A stretch of 64,000 bases of DNA, from NCBI GenBank assembly GCA_029582155.1, contig CM055908.1:19755406-19819405 (forward strand), read 5' to 3'. Origin of the DNA: Panopea generosa. Taxonomy: Eukaryota; Mollusca; Bivalvia; Adapedonta; Hiatellidae. Below, piece by piece: positions 22,171 to 34,341 of the stretch. The notes beneath the pieces were generated by a model that had not been told where the DNA came from, did no database searches, and was given only the letters and a program-made list of their open reading frames with translations. The translations under genes and the position numbers were made by a program. Position 1 is the stretch's first letter; every line of letters starts with the position of its first letter.

Positions 22171-25100
22171 ATTCACAAGACACAATCAACAACTTACACA
22201 GAAAAGGGATGTTCAGAAGACACAGCCACCATATTACAAAAAGAAGGGAAGTTCATAAGACACAGCCACCACCTTAAAAACAGGAAGGGAAGTTCACAAG
22301 ACACAGCCACCTCCTTAAAAAAAGGAAGGGAAGTTCACAAGACACAGCCACCACCTTACACACAGAAAGGAAGTTCACAAGACACGGCCACCACCTTGCA
22401 AACAGGAGGGAAGATCACAAGACACGGCCACCACATTACAAACAGGAGGGAAGTTCACAAGACACGGCCACCACCTTACACACAGGAGGGAAGTTCACAA
22501 GACACGGCCACCACCTTACAAACAGGAGAGACGTTTACATGACACGGCCACCACCTTACAAACAGGAGGGAAGTTCACAAGACACAGCCACCACCTTATT
22601 TACAGAAGGGAATTTCACCAGACACGGCCACCACCTTACAAACAGGAAAGAAGTTTACAAGACACGGCCACCACCTTACAAACAGGAAGGAAGTTCAAAA
22701 GATACGGCCACCACCCTACAAACAGGAGTGAAGTTTACAAGACACATTCGATACCTTACAAATAAAAGGGGAGTTCACAAGAAACATTCCCTAGCTTACA
22801 AACAAAAGGGGAGTTCACAAGAAACATTCCGTAGCTTACAAACAGAGAAGAAGTTCACAAAACAGAGTCAATACCTTACAAACAAAAGAGGGGTTTGGGA
22901 GTTCACAAGACACAGTCACTATCTTACAAAGAGGAGGGAAATTCACAAGACACAGTTTATACCTTACAAACAAAATAGGGGGTGGAGGAGTTCAAAAGAC
23001 ACAGTCACTTTCTTACAATCAGAAGGGAAGTTCACAAGACACAGCCACCACCTTACAAACAGGAGGGAAGTTCACAAGACACAGTCACCACCTTACAATC
23101 AGAAGGGAAGTTCACAGGACACAGCCACCACCTTACAAACAGGAGGGAAGTTCACCAGACACAGCCACCACCTTACAATCAGAAAGGAAGTTCACAGGAC
23201 ACAACCACCACCTTACAAACAGGAAGAAAGTTCTCAAGACACAACCACCACCTTACAAACAGGAGGAAAGTTTACAAGCCACAGCCACCACCTTACACAC
23301 AGATGGGAAAGTTCACAAGACACAGCCACCACCTTACATACAGAAGGGAAGTTCACAAGACACAGTCACCACCTTACAATCAGAAGGGAAGTTCACAAGA
23401 CACAGCCACCACCTTACAAACAGGAGGGAAGTTCACAAGACACAGCCACCACCTTACAAACAGAAAGGAAGTTAACAAGACACAGCCACCACCTTACAAA
23501 CAGAAGGGAAGTTCACAAGACACAGCCACCACCTTACAAACATAAGGGAAGTTCACAAGACACAGTCACCACCTTACACACAGGAGGGAAGCTCATAAGA
23601 CACAGCCACCACCTTACAAACAGAAGGGAAGTTCACAAGACACAGTCACCACCTTACAAACAGAAGGGAAGTTCACAAGACACGGCCACTTCCTTACACA
23701 CAGGAGGGAAGTTCACAAGACACAACCACCACCTTAAAAACAGGAGAGAAGCTCACAAGACACGGTCACCACCTTACAAACAGGAGGGAAGTTCACAAGA
23801 CACGGTCACCACCTTACAAACAGGAGGGAAGTTCACAAGACACGGCCACCACCTTACAAACAAGAGGGAAGTTCACAAGACACAGTCACCGCCTTACAAA
23901 CATGAGAGAATTTCCTAAGACACGGCCACCACCTTTCAAACAGAAGGGAAGTTCACAAGACACAGCCATCCCTTTACAAACAGGAGGGAAGTTCACAAGA
24001 CACGGCCAAGACACGGCCACCACCTTACAAACAGAAGGGAAGTTCACAAGACACGGCCACCACTTTACAAAAAGGAAGGAAGTTCACAAGACACGGCCAC
24101 CACCTTACACACAGGAGGGAAGTTCCTTAGACACGGCCATCACCTTACAAACATGAGCGAAGTTCACAAGACACGGCCACCACCTTACACACGGAAGGGA
24201 AGTTCACAAGACACGGCCACCACCTTACAAACAGGAGTGAAGTTCACAAGACACAGCCACCACCTTACACAAAGAAGGGAAGTTCACAAGACACAGCCAC
24301 CACCTTATACACAGAAATGAAGTTCACAAGACACGGCCACCACCTTACAAACAGGAGGGAAGTTCACAAGACACGGCCACCACCTTACAAACAGGAGGGA
24401 AGTTCACAAGACACGGCTACCACCTTACACACAGGAGGGAAGTTCACAAGACACAGCCACCACCTTATACACAGAAGGGAATTTCACAAGACACGGCCAC
24501 CACCTTACAAACAGGAGGGAAGTTCACAAGACACGGCTACCACCTTACACACAGGAGGGAAGTTCACAAGACACAGCCACCACCTTATACACAGAAGGGA
24601 TTTTCACAAGACACGGCCACCACCTTACAAACAGGATAGAAGTTCACAAGACACGGCCACCACCTTACAAACAGGAGGGAAGTTAAAAAGATACGGCCAC
24701 CACCTTACAAACAAGAGGGAAGATCACAAGACAAAGCTACCAACTTGCAAACAGGAGTGAAGTCTACAAGACACATTCGATACCTTACAAACAAAAGGGG
24801 AGTTCACAAGAAACATTCCCTAGCTTACAAACATAGAGGAAGTTCATAAAACAGAGCCAATACCTTACAAACAAAAGTGGGGTTTGGGAGTTCACAAGAC
24901 ACAGTCACCACCTTACACACAGAAATGAAGTTCACAAGACACGGCCACCACCTTACAAACAGGAGGGAAGTTCACAAGACACGGCCACCACCTTACAAAC
25001 AGGAGGGAAGTTCACAAGACACGGCCACCACATTACAAACAGGAGGGAAGTTCACAAGACACGGCCACCACCTTACACACAGGAGGGAAGTTCACAAGAC

Positions 25101-25532
25101 ACGGCCACCACCTTACAAAGAGGAGGGAAGTTCACAAGACACAGTTAATACCTTACAAACAAAAAAGGGGGTGGAGGAGTTCAAAAGACACAGTCACTAT
25201 CTTACAAAGAGGGGGGGAAGTTCACAAGACACATTTACCACCTTACAAACAGAAAAGGAGAACATAAGAAACATTCCATACCTTACAAACAGAGGGGAAG
25301 TTCACAAGCTAGAGTCACTACCATATTAACACGGTGTGAGGGAGGGGGGTGGTGTGACATTCACAAAACAAAGTCACTTTCTTACAAACATGAGGGAAGT
25401 TCATAAGACACAGTCACTACCTTACAAACACGGGAGTGTGGGCGTTGGGAGTTCACAAGACACAGTCGCTATCTTACAAACAGAAGGGATGTTCACAAGA
25501 CACATTTGCTACCTTACAAACTGTAGGGAAGT
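22171..25532 (+). repeat. 40-bp minisatellite array A, ~84 units
   Basis: The unit is formed from GTTCACAAGACACGGCCACC followed by ACCTTACAAACAGGAGGGAA, with ACGG/ACAG, AAAC/ACAC/AATC and GGAGG/GAAGG variants. The plus strand is A+C-rich. The unit contains no TAA, TAG or TGA in any plus frame, so all three frames stay open for hundreds of codons (22539-23918, 459 codons), with each 120 bp giving a 40-residue period of the SSQDTATTLQ / KFTRHGHHLT / EVHKTRPPPY type. Diverged, G-rich units (for example at 22735-22990, 24755-24900, 25160-25180 and 25330-25450) mark subfamilies and higher-order duplications. No start, signal peptide or exon context supports translation. Confidence 0.96.
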
Positions 25533-25630
25533 CTTATATCCATATATATCCTCTTATCCGGAATAATAAACAAACAGTTTAAAAGGAATAAGTGACAATG
25601 AGTTTGTGTTACTTTTTATCCGTATTATGT

Positions 25631-25850
25631 CGTTAGCGCGTCGAGTGGTACAGCGCCGAACTCATGATCGGAGGGTCTTGGGTTCATTGGTTTGATCCTC
25701 CGCAACGGCTATATATGTGTCCTTGAGCAAGACACTTTACCGCATATACTTAGTACTGGTTCTTACCAGGAAGACTTCGAACATGATTTGCATGATTTGC
25801 CTAAGTTGTAAGAACTTGTTTCACAATCGACGTAAAATAAAGTTTAAAAT
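25631..25850 (+). mobile_element. SINE, second family, copy 1
   Basis: tRNA-like head with A box region TAGCGCGTCGAGTGGTACAG and B box GGTTTGATCC (partly duplicated as 'gggttcattggtttgatcc'). The body contains CTTGAGCAAGACACTTTACC, TTAGTACTGGTTCTTACC, AGGAAGACTTCG and TTGTTTCACAATCGAC. The same body occurs at 27804-27990 and 31121-31300. Confidence 0.8.
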
Positions 25851-27803
25851 AAGATGCTTTTATGTTATATCTCGTTCATTCGAAAAAAGTTTATAGGTCA
25901 GGACATTATTGGAATGATGTTATCAAGTGATAACAACGTTTCCATAACAACAGAGTGACTTTTTAAATAAGACTGGTCTGATGACTCCATGCCTGAATAG
26001 AGCATTGATGTACTGTTCAAACTTATTTTACGCGACCGAGTTGACACCGGTATGTGGATTGTGACATATGCGTATTTAAACAGGTATACGGGCTTATGGC
26101 CTTTCACTTAGTTGGTATAAATTTAAATGTCAAACGATATCAAATGTTATTTATGTGAATCAATATTCGACTTTATGGAATTTTTTACTATCAAACTGAT
26201 TCAAATTCGAACGGGCATGGATTTTATACTTTGTACATGTTATTAAATTGAGAAATCTGAAAAAAAAAGTTAATATCGTTACGTCACTGGTTGGCGACCA
26301 AAGATCGGACTGTATTTCTTACTACATTTATTTACATTTTTATGAAGAAAAATATATTTGTGGGAGTAATATTCATCCAATTATGGTATATAAGTGTACC
26401 TATATTTCTTTTTGTTTTCATTTTCAGCAAAGCATTTTAAAGTGACTGTTGTAAAATTACGTATCTGTGATTTTTTTTACTTTTGCATTTTTACAGCAAT
26501 CAAAAGTTATTATGATATTTGTCTTTCGATATTTAAGCGTGCAAAACTGGAGGCCCTAAAGGGTAAAATTCTTCAGTCTGCCGTTATAACTTTAATATAT
26601 TTGTTATTTTTAGCTGATCATAGTGTTCCTGTTTTAAGCAATCACTTAAAGAGTGTGAAATGAAAAGTGAACGACTTTTTACACGTGAAAACGTTTTAAA
26701 AAAATTTGATGAAAGGATAGATAGTGTAATGTTAATTTCCCGTATGTTATTGCACTAATTCAACGGTAAGTTTTCTTTATGACATTTTTATTTAAGACAG
26801 ATATTGGTTTCTCATATTTAATGAATGGGCAGATTTGTTAAAAAAAAAACACAATATTTTATCTTCACTTTTATAAACTTTAGATTGAAATAAACATAGC
26901 GACACCTTTGACTATTTACGTTTAATTCAGTTGTATGATTAAGTATGATTCTTCTATTGCAACTACAACAGTTCTGTTCTGACATTAGACGTTTCTGATA
27001 TTAACATTTTAATGTGATCCGATTCAATTATTCTAACTTTATAGTCGCTGTTTACTTTACCTGGTGATTCTTTAGTCAATAAAACAAACAAATCAAGACC
27101 TAACAGAATATTTAAACAACCAACGCCATCCTTTATATTTCCAAAATCTCCTTTTATTAGATGTTTATAGTATTCTCATTATTCATGTCAACGTGGATGT
27201 GAATAGCTGATAAGTTACAACTTTAGGGTCAGAGGCTTTTCATCGTGCATTGTACGCCACACAGAGCTCTGTGCATTACTAGACAATGATAACGGATTTA
27301 CTTTCGTTTGTTATAGTTAAAGCAACTGACACATCTGATATATTTCTATCGTGCATCGTGTGTACCATATACAGAGAGGAGTTATTGATCTCGTTGTGGC
27401 TTATATATATATATAATTGTACGGAATTTAATCATTTCTCTAACAAATATTCTATCGGATGCATGGCACATATTGTATTGGGTGTATAAGGCCAAGATTT
27501 AGTATGTTGACTTTGGATATGGTTACAAGCGTTTAGCACGTACAAGGTTAGGTTAACTGGATTTAAATCCGTAAGTACCTTGTACATTTTCGTATTGGTT
27601 TTAGTATTTAAAGATTTGTTGTACTGTTTGCAGTTGTTTCAATTTTACTTTACTTCAAATACTTATAATGATTCTGTTTTTATTTGAGTGTTATCTTTAA
27701 ATTTGAAGTGTTTGAAGTGTTTACTCAAAGTAAAAAGTGTGCATTAGATCAGATCCGATTTACTATGTAGCACATGTATAGCAATCCATTTATAGACGTA
27801 TAT
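25851..27803. other. Non-coding, nothing recognised
   Basis: A+T-rich. Several short frames (25898-26107 minus; 26248-26663 plus; 27286-27489 plus) lack similarity and splice context. Confidence 0.5.
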
Positions 27804-27990
27804 GGAGCGCGTGGTCTGGTTGTAGAGCAAGGAGGGTCACGCTTTCTATTCTCCACCCAGGCTATGTGCGGTGTTCTTGCTTGAGCAAGAGACTTTTGTA
27901 CACTTTTAGTACTGGTTCTAGCCATGAAGACTCCAGGCGTGATTAGTGTCAGCTGTAATATCTTGTTCCACAATTGAACTAAAACATAAC
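27804..27990 (+). mobile_element. SINE, second family, copy 2 (decayed)
   Basis: Head GGAGCGCGTGGTCTGGTTGT followed by AGAGC; the B box is lost. The body retains TTGCTTGAGCAAGAGACTTT, TTTAGTACTGGTTCTAGCC, GAAGACTCCAGGCGTGATT and CTTGTTCCACAATTGAACT, matching the 25.6-kb copy. Confidence 0.75.
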
Positions 27991-28655
27991 TAGTATTATT
28001 AAAATATAATATCATTTAATTATTATATTCGCCATTTATTCAATTATCATTTTCAGAATTCCAGATGATATTTATCCTTCGAAATGTTGTCATTCATTAT
28101 TGTTTAATATTCTTAATTAGTTACAGCGTGCATGTAGATGTAAATGTTTTTGTTTTTTTTAATTACTCCATAGTGTAGCTTTGTATTCCGGTACACTCAT
28201 TCAAGCCTGCAATTACAAGTTATGCAATCTCGAGCGTTCCTAATGTCAAAACATAAAGGTAGGGTATGCTAACCATATCATTGTAGAGTGATTTGTATTC
28301 ATATATGCTATTTCTAGAAGACAAATATCGAATTATATATATCTTTATTCCACTACAACTGGTATTATAGTTGTATGCTATAAGGGTATTTAAGGACTAT
28401 CATTAAGAATTGTGTTTGTTGATATTGTAACATTACCTTTACTCAATTCAAGTATACACTAGTAGCATTATCAACATTAATAATGAATATTGAATATTAT
28501 TTAAGAATATAGTTACGTCATCACTTAAAATTGTGTTCATAATATTTCAACTTACACGACCAATTATAGTGTCAACCATTACCATACGAAAACATGTTTC
28601 AGAATAACAAAGCATTGCTAAACAGCTACTGTCTGAGTATAGCTTAGCTATATAT
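27991..28655. other. Non-coding, nothing recognised
   Basis: A+T-rich, no gene seen. Confidence 0.5.
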
Positions 28656-29212
28656 TTAAGGATAATATAGTTTTGTTTGATAGAAATATGTTTAGGTATG
28701 ATATAGTATTGGTAAAATGAGAATTGTTTAAGAACAATAAAGTTATTTGATAATATAATATTGTTAAAAGAAATATGTCTAAGGATAATAAAATTGTGTT
28801 TAAAAATATATGTTAAAGAATAATATAGTGTTATCTTTAAGAAAATAAAGTATTATGTTTAAAGATAATACAGTGTTATGTTTAAGGATAATATAGTGCT
28901 ATGTTTAAGGCTAATATAATATAATTGAATTGAATTGAAGGATAATATAGTGTTGTTAAAAGGAATATGTTTAAGGGATAATACAGTATTGCTAAAAGGA
29001 ATATGTTTAAGGCTAATACAGCGATATGTATTTAAAAAAATGTTCAAGAATGATATTGTGTTATGTTCAAGGATGATATTGGATGATATTGTGTTATGTT
29101 CAAGGATGATATTGTGTTATGTTCAAGGATGATATTGGATGATATTGTGTTATGTTCAAGGATGATATTGTGTTATGGGTACTATAGTGTTGTCTAAGAG
29201 AAATATGCTTAA
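28656..29212 (+). repeat. Degenerate A+T-rich tandem repeat, 23-29-bp units
   Basis: Repeated AAGGATAATATAGTGTTATG and TTTAAGGATAATATAG-type units (28656-29030) grade into a cleaner 23-bp block CAAGGATGATATTGTGTTAT + GTT (29042-29180) with an interspersed GGATGATATT duplication. Left-hand units vary in length and are heavily mutated, the right-hand block is much more uniform, consistent with recent local expansion there. Confidence 0.8.
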
Positions 29213-29218
29213 GAATAA

Positions 29219-29330
29219 TTTCAAGTTTCAAGTTGTATTAGCAAATCGGCAACAAAATGCCATTGGTCATTTACAAAATATTATGACGTGAGATATGGCA
29301 AAGACAGCATTAATATAGTATTGTTAAAAC
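29219..29330 (-). mobile_element. 3' end of a retroelement (minus orientation)
   Basis: The plus strand reads TTCAAGTTTCAAGTTGTATT, AGCAAATCGGCAACAAAATG, CCATTGGTCATTTACAAAAT and ATATGGCAAAGAC. The minus strand therefore ends with a retroelement-like 3' tail. The same string order occurs at 58250-58345. I associate this motif with a family frequent in molluscan genomes, but have no search to confirm it. Confidence 0.5.
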
Positions 29331-30335
29331 GAATATTGTTTAAGGATGGTATAAGAAATGTTTAATGATAATCTATTATATAGTTTTGGCAAAAATGAAT
29401 ATTCTTTAAAAATACTGAATATTATTGAAGCATTATCAATAAAAAAAAATAGTAAAACAATATGAGTATGCAGCTAACTGTAAGAATCACAATTTGACAA
29501 CTGTTGATAAAATGGAGCAATACTTATGTTAAATGATAATGAAATGTTTACTCATACCGTGTTTTTAATCTTTATGTTTTTTTCTTCTTTATAATTGTTC
29601 TTTTTCTGTTTTTTTTTTCATACAAAAGACGCATACTATTATCCGTTTTCAAAAAGCAAATCCAGACAATGTCTGTAGTATTTTGTCAGAAACTTGTATC
29701 ACTTAATTCTGTGTTGTGTCGTACGGTTACGCACTTTATTGGCATTTAGTGACCGCTGTAACAACACAATAACAAATAAAATATGGCTTGCTGAAGTTGT
29801 TGTACAGTCGGTGAAAAAAAAAAGCTTAAAAACAGAAAATCGGAATCATAAACAAATCGATAAGCTTTTAAATCTCATCACAACATCGTAACTATATCTT
29901 AGGCAAAAATATTTAAATTGAAATAGCCGACATCATAACATAAACTATAACTATAAAAAAGATCAGAAGGTGACGTCACATCAAACTATGTTCTTTATCA
30001 ACAAGGATGTAACGGATTTGTTATAGTTTTCAGTGTTTTGACGAAATCCAGAAAATTTGAAAGGAAAATGACTTTTAATTTAATATGTAGCTATAAATAC
30101 TCTACTTCAATTGTTAATTTAATGTATACTTATTACCAAATCACCTCCGTATTTACATTGTGGGCGTCCTTGTAGTGTTTTCCTATAGTTCCCCTAATGC
30201 ATCAGTGTCAGTTTCAGATGAATAAGAAATTACATCCGTTATTCGGCGAATCGCTTATTGTATTTTCAAACGAAAGATTAGTTACTAGTGATTTGGTAAT
30301 TAATTTGAGTTTGTTTATTATTGTTATATTCACAG
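29331..30335. other. Non-coding, nothing certain
   Basis: A+T-rich. It contains a full CRE octamer TGACGTCA at 29971-29978 and a 12-bp inverted repeat TTACCAAATCAC (30135 region) against GTGATTTGGTAA (30287 region). Confidence 0.45.
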
Positions 30336-30393
30336 GACTGGCCAATACATTACAAGAGTCTCAGCATAGACAACAGCACCACAAGCAGTCTGG
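30336..30393 (+). CDS. Candidate 58-bp internal exon
   Basis: Preceded by a pyrimidine-rich acceptor (TTATTATTGTTATATTCACAG) and followed by a consensus donor GTAAGTG at 30394. Two of three frames are open; the first reads DWPIHYKSLSIDNSTTSSL, the third LANTLQESQHRQQHHKQSG. G+C content is higher than the flanks. No family is recognised and 58 bp is short, so a chance coincidence of splice signals in a 64-kb window is quite possible. Confidence 0.25.
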
Positions 30394-31120
30394 GTAAGTG
30401 TGTTTTTGTTGTTTTTCTCAAAAACATAACGGGTGGTATCTAAAATTTAAATCATAAACCAGTCTAGAGGATGTTGTCTGTTAGAGGATGTTTCTGCTGG
30501 GATTTCCGATGTCAGTGTCATGTGCTTGGATAGGTTTCGTGTCACGTGACTGTGGCATGACAACGCACCGTTTCGGCATTATAACTAAGAGCGTCCATGA
30601 AATGAAATTCTACCGCCGAGTTGCAAAAAATGTTAACCATTTGAGTTCAGTCAGCAACGTTGTGATATTGATTGAAGACAACACAAAATATAATCATATA
30701 TTTTTAATTTACTAAATAATTGGTCTGATGAAGTTTAAAACAAGTTATTAACGGTATGATAGTTAGCTCGTTTCATATAATGTCACGTGTGTGTGCCATT
30801 CTAGTTCCCTGTAAATGACGACAGCATTTACAATTCTATTACATAGATCACGCCTTTATTCAGTCTTTATTTTGAGTGCTAATGAAAATATAATAATCAT
30901 TGATTTCCCAGGGCGAGATTTCTCGCATTTATTCCATAGGCGATAATAGTATTATATTGTCTTTATTCAAACATCTATTAGAGTGGTCACATTTTTATAT
31001 AGACGTGTTGAAAGAACTTTGTGGTGCAAACAGAACGAGGTGATTGTTCCAGCCCTTTAAATTCACTGATAAATACAAATGTGCCCTTTGACCTCTGCGT
31101 CTGCTAGACAGATAGCTTCT
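30394..31120. other. Non-coding, nothing recognised
   Basis: A frame at 30488-30715 (75 codons) is unrecognised. Otherwise A+T-rich. Confidence 0.45.
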
Positions 31121-31300
31121 TATTAACAATAGTGGTAGAGCTTCGAGGGCTCGACGGTTCGATTATCATGCACAGTTATGTGTGGTGCCTTTTTGGAAGA
31201 CAATTCATCGGCATATGATTAGTACTGGTTCTACCTAGGAAGACATTGCGCTTGATTTGCCAGCACACGTGTTTGACTGTCATCTCTAAATGTTTTATTA
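31121..31300 (+). mobile_element. SINE, second family, copy 3 (decayed)
   Basis: The head remnant AGTGGTAGAGCTTCGAGGGC retains a B box-like GGTTCGATTATC. The body shows TGGAAGACAATTC, GATTAGTACTGGTTCTACC, TAGGAAGACATTGCGCTTGA and TTTGCCAGCAC, as in the 25.6-kb copy. Confidence 0.75.
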
Positions 31301-33308
31301 ACCCTCACCCGTAATCAACAAACAAATTAGAATTAAACCCTATCGTACGTTTGCTTCAACCTTTTCGAAGAATAAAGAACAGCTTGTAATAAGACACGAG
31401 CTGTATCCACTAATAAAAACCGAGTCTAAGTCTATTACCACAATTCCTCATCTGTATCGTACCTAGAGTCGTCGCCCTGTAATTTAACGTTATGATAAAT
31501 GATGGGAAAACAATTAAACATTGATCACGTTATTTATTATTTTCCAACACTTGCTCACATTCCACGGACAAGAGCTTCCAGTTACCAAGTAGCACATGTT
31601 GTTATAATGTCATACTTTTAGTGGCAAATATCCACATGTCGTGCTTCCTATGACGCAGTTCCTGTGTTCCCAACCAGACTCGTAAGCTATATTTTTAATT
31701 AAACTTTATAACCAGTAATACGTTTGGGGAGAGAACGGAATGTCAGGGATTTAACAAGTATCAAGGATTACAATACAACAAGGTATCGCAGGTTTTAACT
31801 CGGATCAGCGTATTCATTATTAATGTTTTTGGTTCCATTAATTACTATTTCATATTTTATTTAAATCGGTTGCTAGGTTATGAAATATATTTGCACATTA
31901 CTATTCGCTTTGTACAGTTTGTGTAAGAACAGTGTCGTTTACTTTGACATCTAATAACTAGATGGCGGCGGTATGATGATACGTTTGAGCGTGTGTTTAT
32001 TTATATAATAGTAATCCATTACATATAATACATTTAATCACAACAACGATTATCAAATATGGCAGGTTTTAAAAATCTGTGTTTGTACAGATCTATTTAT
32101 TTACATTGGTGTCGATAACGGTTATTGTTGCATAAATCTCAGTGATAACACTTACTATCCATTGTGGCCCGTTTTGTGATCATGAACTGATATCAAATCG
32201 TCGATGTGATTAAGGAAGAAACAATATCAGGTAAGTTTGTTCATTTCGTGTATTTCACGAATATGTTGATAGATGATCAATAAAAAAACTAAGAAATTAA
32301 ATTATAAAATTTATAACAAATGAAGCTATAGTATTGTATTTATGAGCACAGTTTTCAGCCAATTTTGCCTTAATTGCTTACAGGATGTCTTATTTAAGTA
32401 TCGCTAAGTATTTTACTGCTTTGTTGGACTGTTGCATATCGATAGACACATTAGTTTGCTTAACTACTTAGTGACATGCATGCATTTAGGTGAATTAATC
32501 AGATGTTTCTTCAATCAAATAGCCTTGTGGTGAAATGTAATAGTAAATCAATATACAGTGATTATTTTTTTATATATGGTGTTTAGTTACCGTGCACAAT
32601 TTTTTCCATCAATGTCGTTATTCTCTACATGGATTCTGGTTACATGTGACCATTCCATGATTATTCCAATCACTACCTCAGTAAAGTCTATGGAGGTGGA
32701 GTATGGGTTCTTAATTGTCTGACCATTATTGAACGTTTTCATTTTAAGAAAAACTAAAATTATTTTTTAGTTATATGTCTCTTTTTTTAAAAAAAAATGA
32801 GCAGCATAACTGATATTCCAAATTTAGAAAAAAATAAGCTTTTATTAACACGTGCACAGAAAATGAACCATAAATGTGTCCAACAATTGTTCTCATTGCA
32901 TTTGTAAGTTCATATCTCGTGAATGTTTACTAAATATTGCTCATTTCTTCTTATGTATATCTGTAATGGACTCAATTAACGCCACAATATCCTCTTCTGT
33001 TTCGTATTTATTTAGTAACGATGTTGCATCCTGAAGTTAAATTTAATAACCGGAACAGTAAACGTTGTACGTCTTTTTCAGTACCCGTCGCTTCGTGACG
33101 GCAAACGTCGATTATAATTATGACGTTTTTGCCGTTTTATTCGATCTCAATTCTTTGATATGATCAAATGTTATCCTTAATGCTAGAACTGATTGTTCAA
33201 ATATATGCGATTAGGGGGAAATAACTGACAAAATATTATATAGGTTCAATGAACGTGTAACGCCACAAATTTAAATAATCTATAATATATATACTGATAC
33301 TCATATGT
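31301..33308. other. Non-coding, nothing recognised
   Basis: A+T-rich. A consensus-like donor (TCAG|GTAAGTTTG) occurs at about 32230 but no defined exon can be drawn. A small inverted repeat CGGCAAACGTC / GACGTTTTTGCCG lies near 33090-33140. Confidence 0.45.
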
Positions 33309-33321
33309 ATTTATTGAGAGA

Positions 33322-33357
<36 letters not shown>

Positions 33358-33358
33358 C

Positions 33359-33432
<74 letters not shown>

Positions 33433-33451
33433 GATACTCATATATATTTAT

Positions 33452-33488
<37 letters not shown>
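33309..33488. repeat. (GA)n / (GACA)n compound microsatellite in two blocks
   Basis: The first block is (GA)n, then five GACAGA units, then a long perfect (GA)n. It is separated from a second (GA)n by CTGATACTCATATATATTTA, which itself duplicates the sequence left of the first block (CTGATACTCATATGTATTTA). The two blocks are thus a tandem duplication of flank plus microsatellite. Arg/Glu and Leu/Ser frames through it are artefacts. Confidence 0.97.
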
Positions 33489-33490
<2 letters not shown>

Positions 33491-34198
33491 TATATTTTTG
33501 TATGTTTTTTTATAACAACTGATTTGAATTAGCTCACGTCGATGAAACACTTTTGTGTTGTATTCTAATTCAATTCCTTTCATCTGTCAGTAAGACCGAA
33601 CTGTCATATTCGCATTGTAAAGGTTGTGTTGTCTCCGAATGTCTTAAAAATCTATATCTACTTTATTGATAGTTTCTTGGCAAAAATAAGCAATAGTATC
33701 TTTATTTTGTTGTTATATCGACTGAATGTCAGCATGTCTCAAATGACTGATATTTATTTCTGTTGAACATATATTTCTGGTTTACATGGAAAATACAATA
33801 AACTGGTTTGGACATTTTTTGACGTATCTCTCAGACAATGGTGTTTACTTTAGATATATCCATAGTTTAATCAATGTGTAGAAAATGTTGGTATGTCGGT
33901 TATTGTGTCGGGTTGAAAATAGAACAATAGATTGAATAATAATAGCAATATATCTCTTATTCTGAATAAACACGGAAACACTTATCTCTTGTTATGGAAA
34001 TATAAACTGAAGTGATGATACGAAATACGGTATGGTGTTTGTTATTAATATCCTGTTTGATACAACCGTTGTAGTAGTTTCACATTGATGTCTGATGAGT
34101 GTTACTGGTATATGTATGTTACAAGTTACGCACGCGGGTCTTCCGTCGTTTCTATCTTGGTTGAGTGTCAGTCCTGTTGCTCTTGTAGTTTGTCAGGA
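33489..34198. other. Non-coding, possible upstream region of the 34.2-kb ATG
   Basis: No TATA box or other core promoter element that I can defend. 34120-34198 is somewhat richer in G+C (ACGCACGCGGGTCTTCCGTC). Confidence 0.35.
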
Positions 34199-34222
34199 AT
34201 GAACTCCAAAAACGGCGGAAAG
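34199..34222 (+). CDS. Candidate first coding exon (8 codons)
   Basis: ATG at 34199 opens the frame MNSKNGGK, which is followed at 34223 by the donor GTAAGTAT after AAG, close to a perfect metazoan 5' splice site. The 80 bp before it are non-repetitive and less A+T-rich than average, as a 5' UTR would be. An acceptor-bounded second exon in a matching phase was not found, so this remains a suggestion only. Confidence 0.25.
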
Positions 34223-34341
34223 GTAAGTATTTTGTTTTAGTCATATAATATCATTAATTTCGGGATGTCAAAAATATTATCTGTTGTCAGCTACTATTGT
34301 GGAGGTTAAGATGTATGTCTTAATGACTAAAACATTACTAT

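Noticed and set aside
22539..23918. 459-codon open frame with His/Lys/Thr/Pro-rich repeats
   Set aside because: The 40-bp unit has no stop triplet in any plus frame, so all three frames stay open by necessity. No start context, signal peptide, splice site or non-repeat domain is attached.
11965..25532. CRISPR-like arrays of regular repeats
   Set aside because: Units are directly abutting and there is no repeat-spacer alternation of unrelated spacers. Surroundings are eukaryotic and no cas-like frames exist.
30131..30298. Small MITE suggested by TTACCAAATCAC / GTGATTTGGTAA
   Set aside because: Only 12 bp of perfect inverted match; too short for a claim in A+T-rich DNA.
32160..32232. 5' UTR exon ending TCAG|GTAAGTTTG
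   Set aside because: A good donor alone; no acceptor, start codon or partner exon could be placed.
33305..33583. Arg/Glu and Leu/Ser repeat peptides
   Set aside because: Translations of a (GA)n microsatellite.
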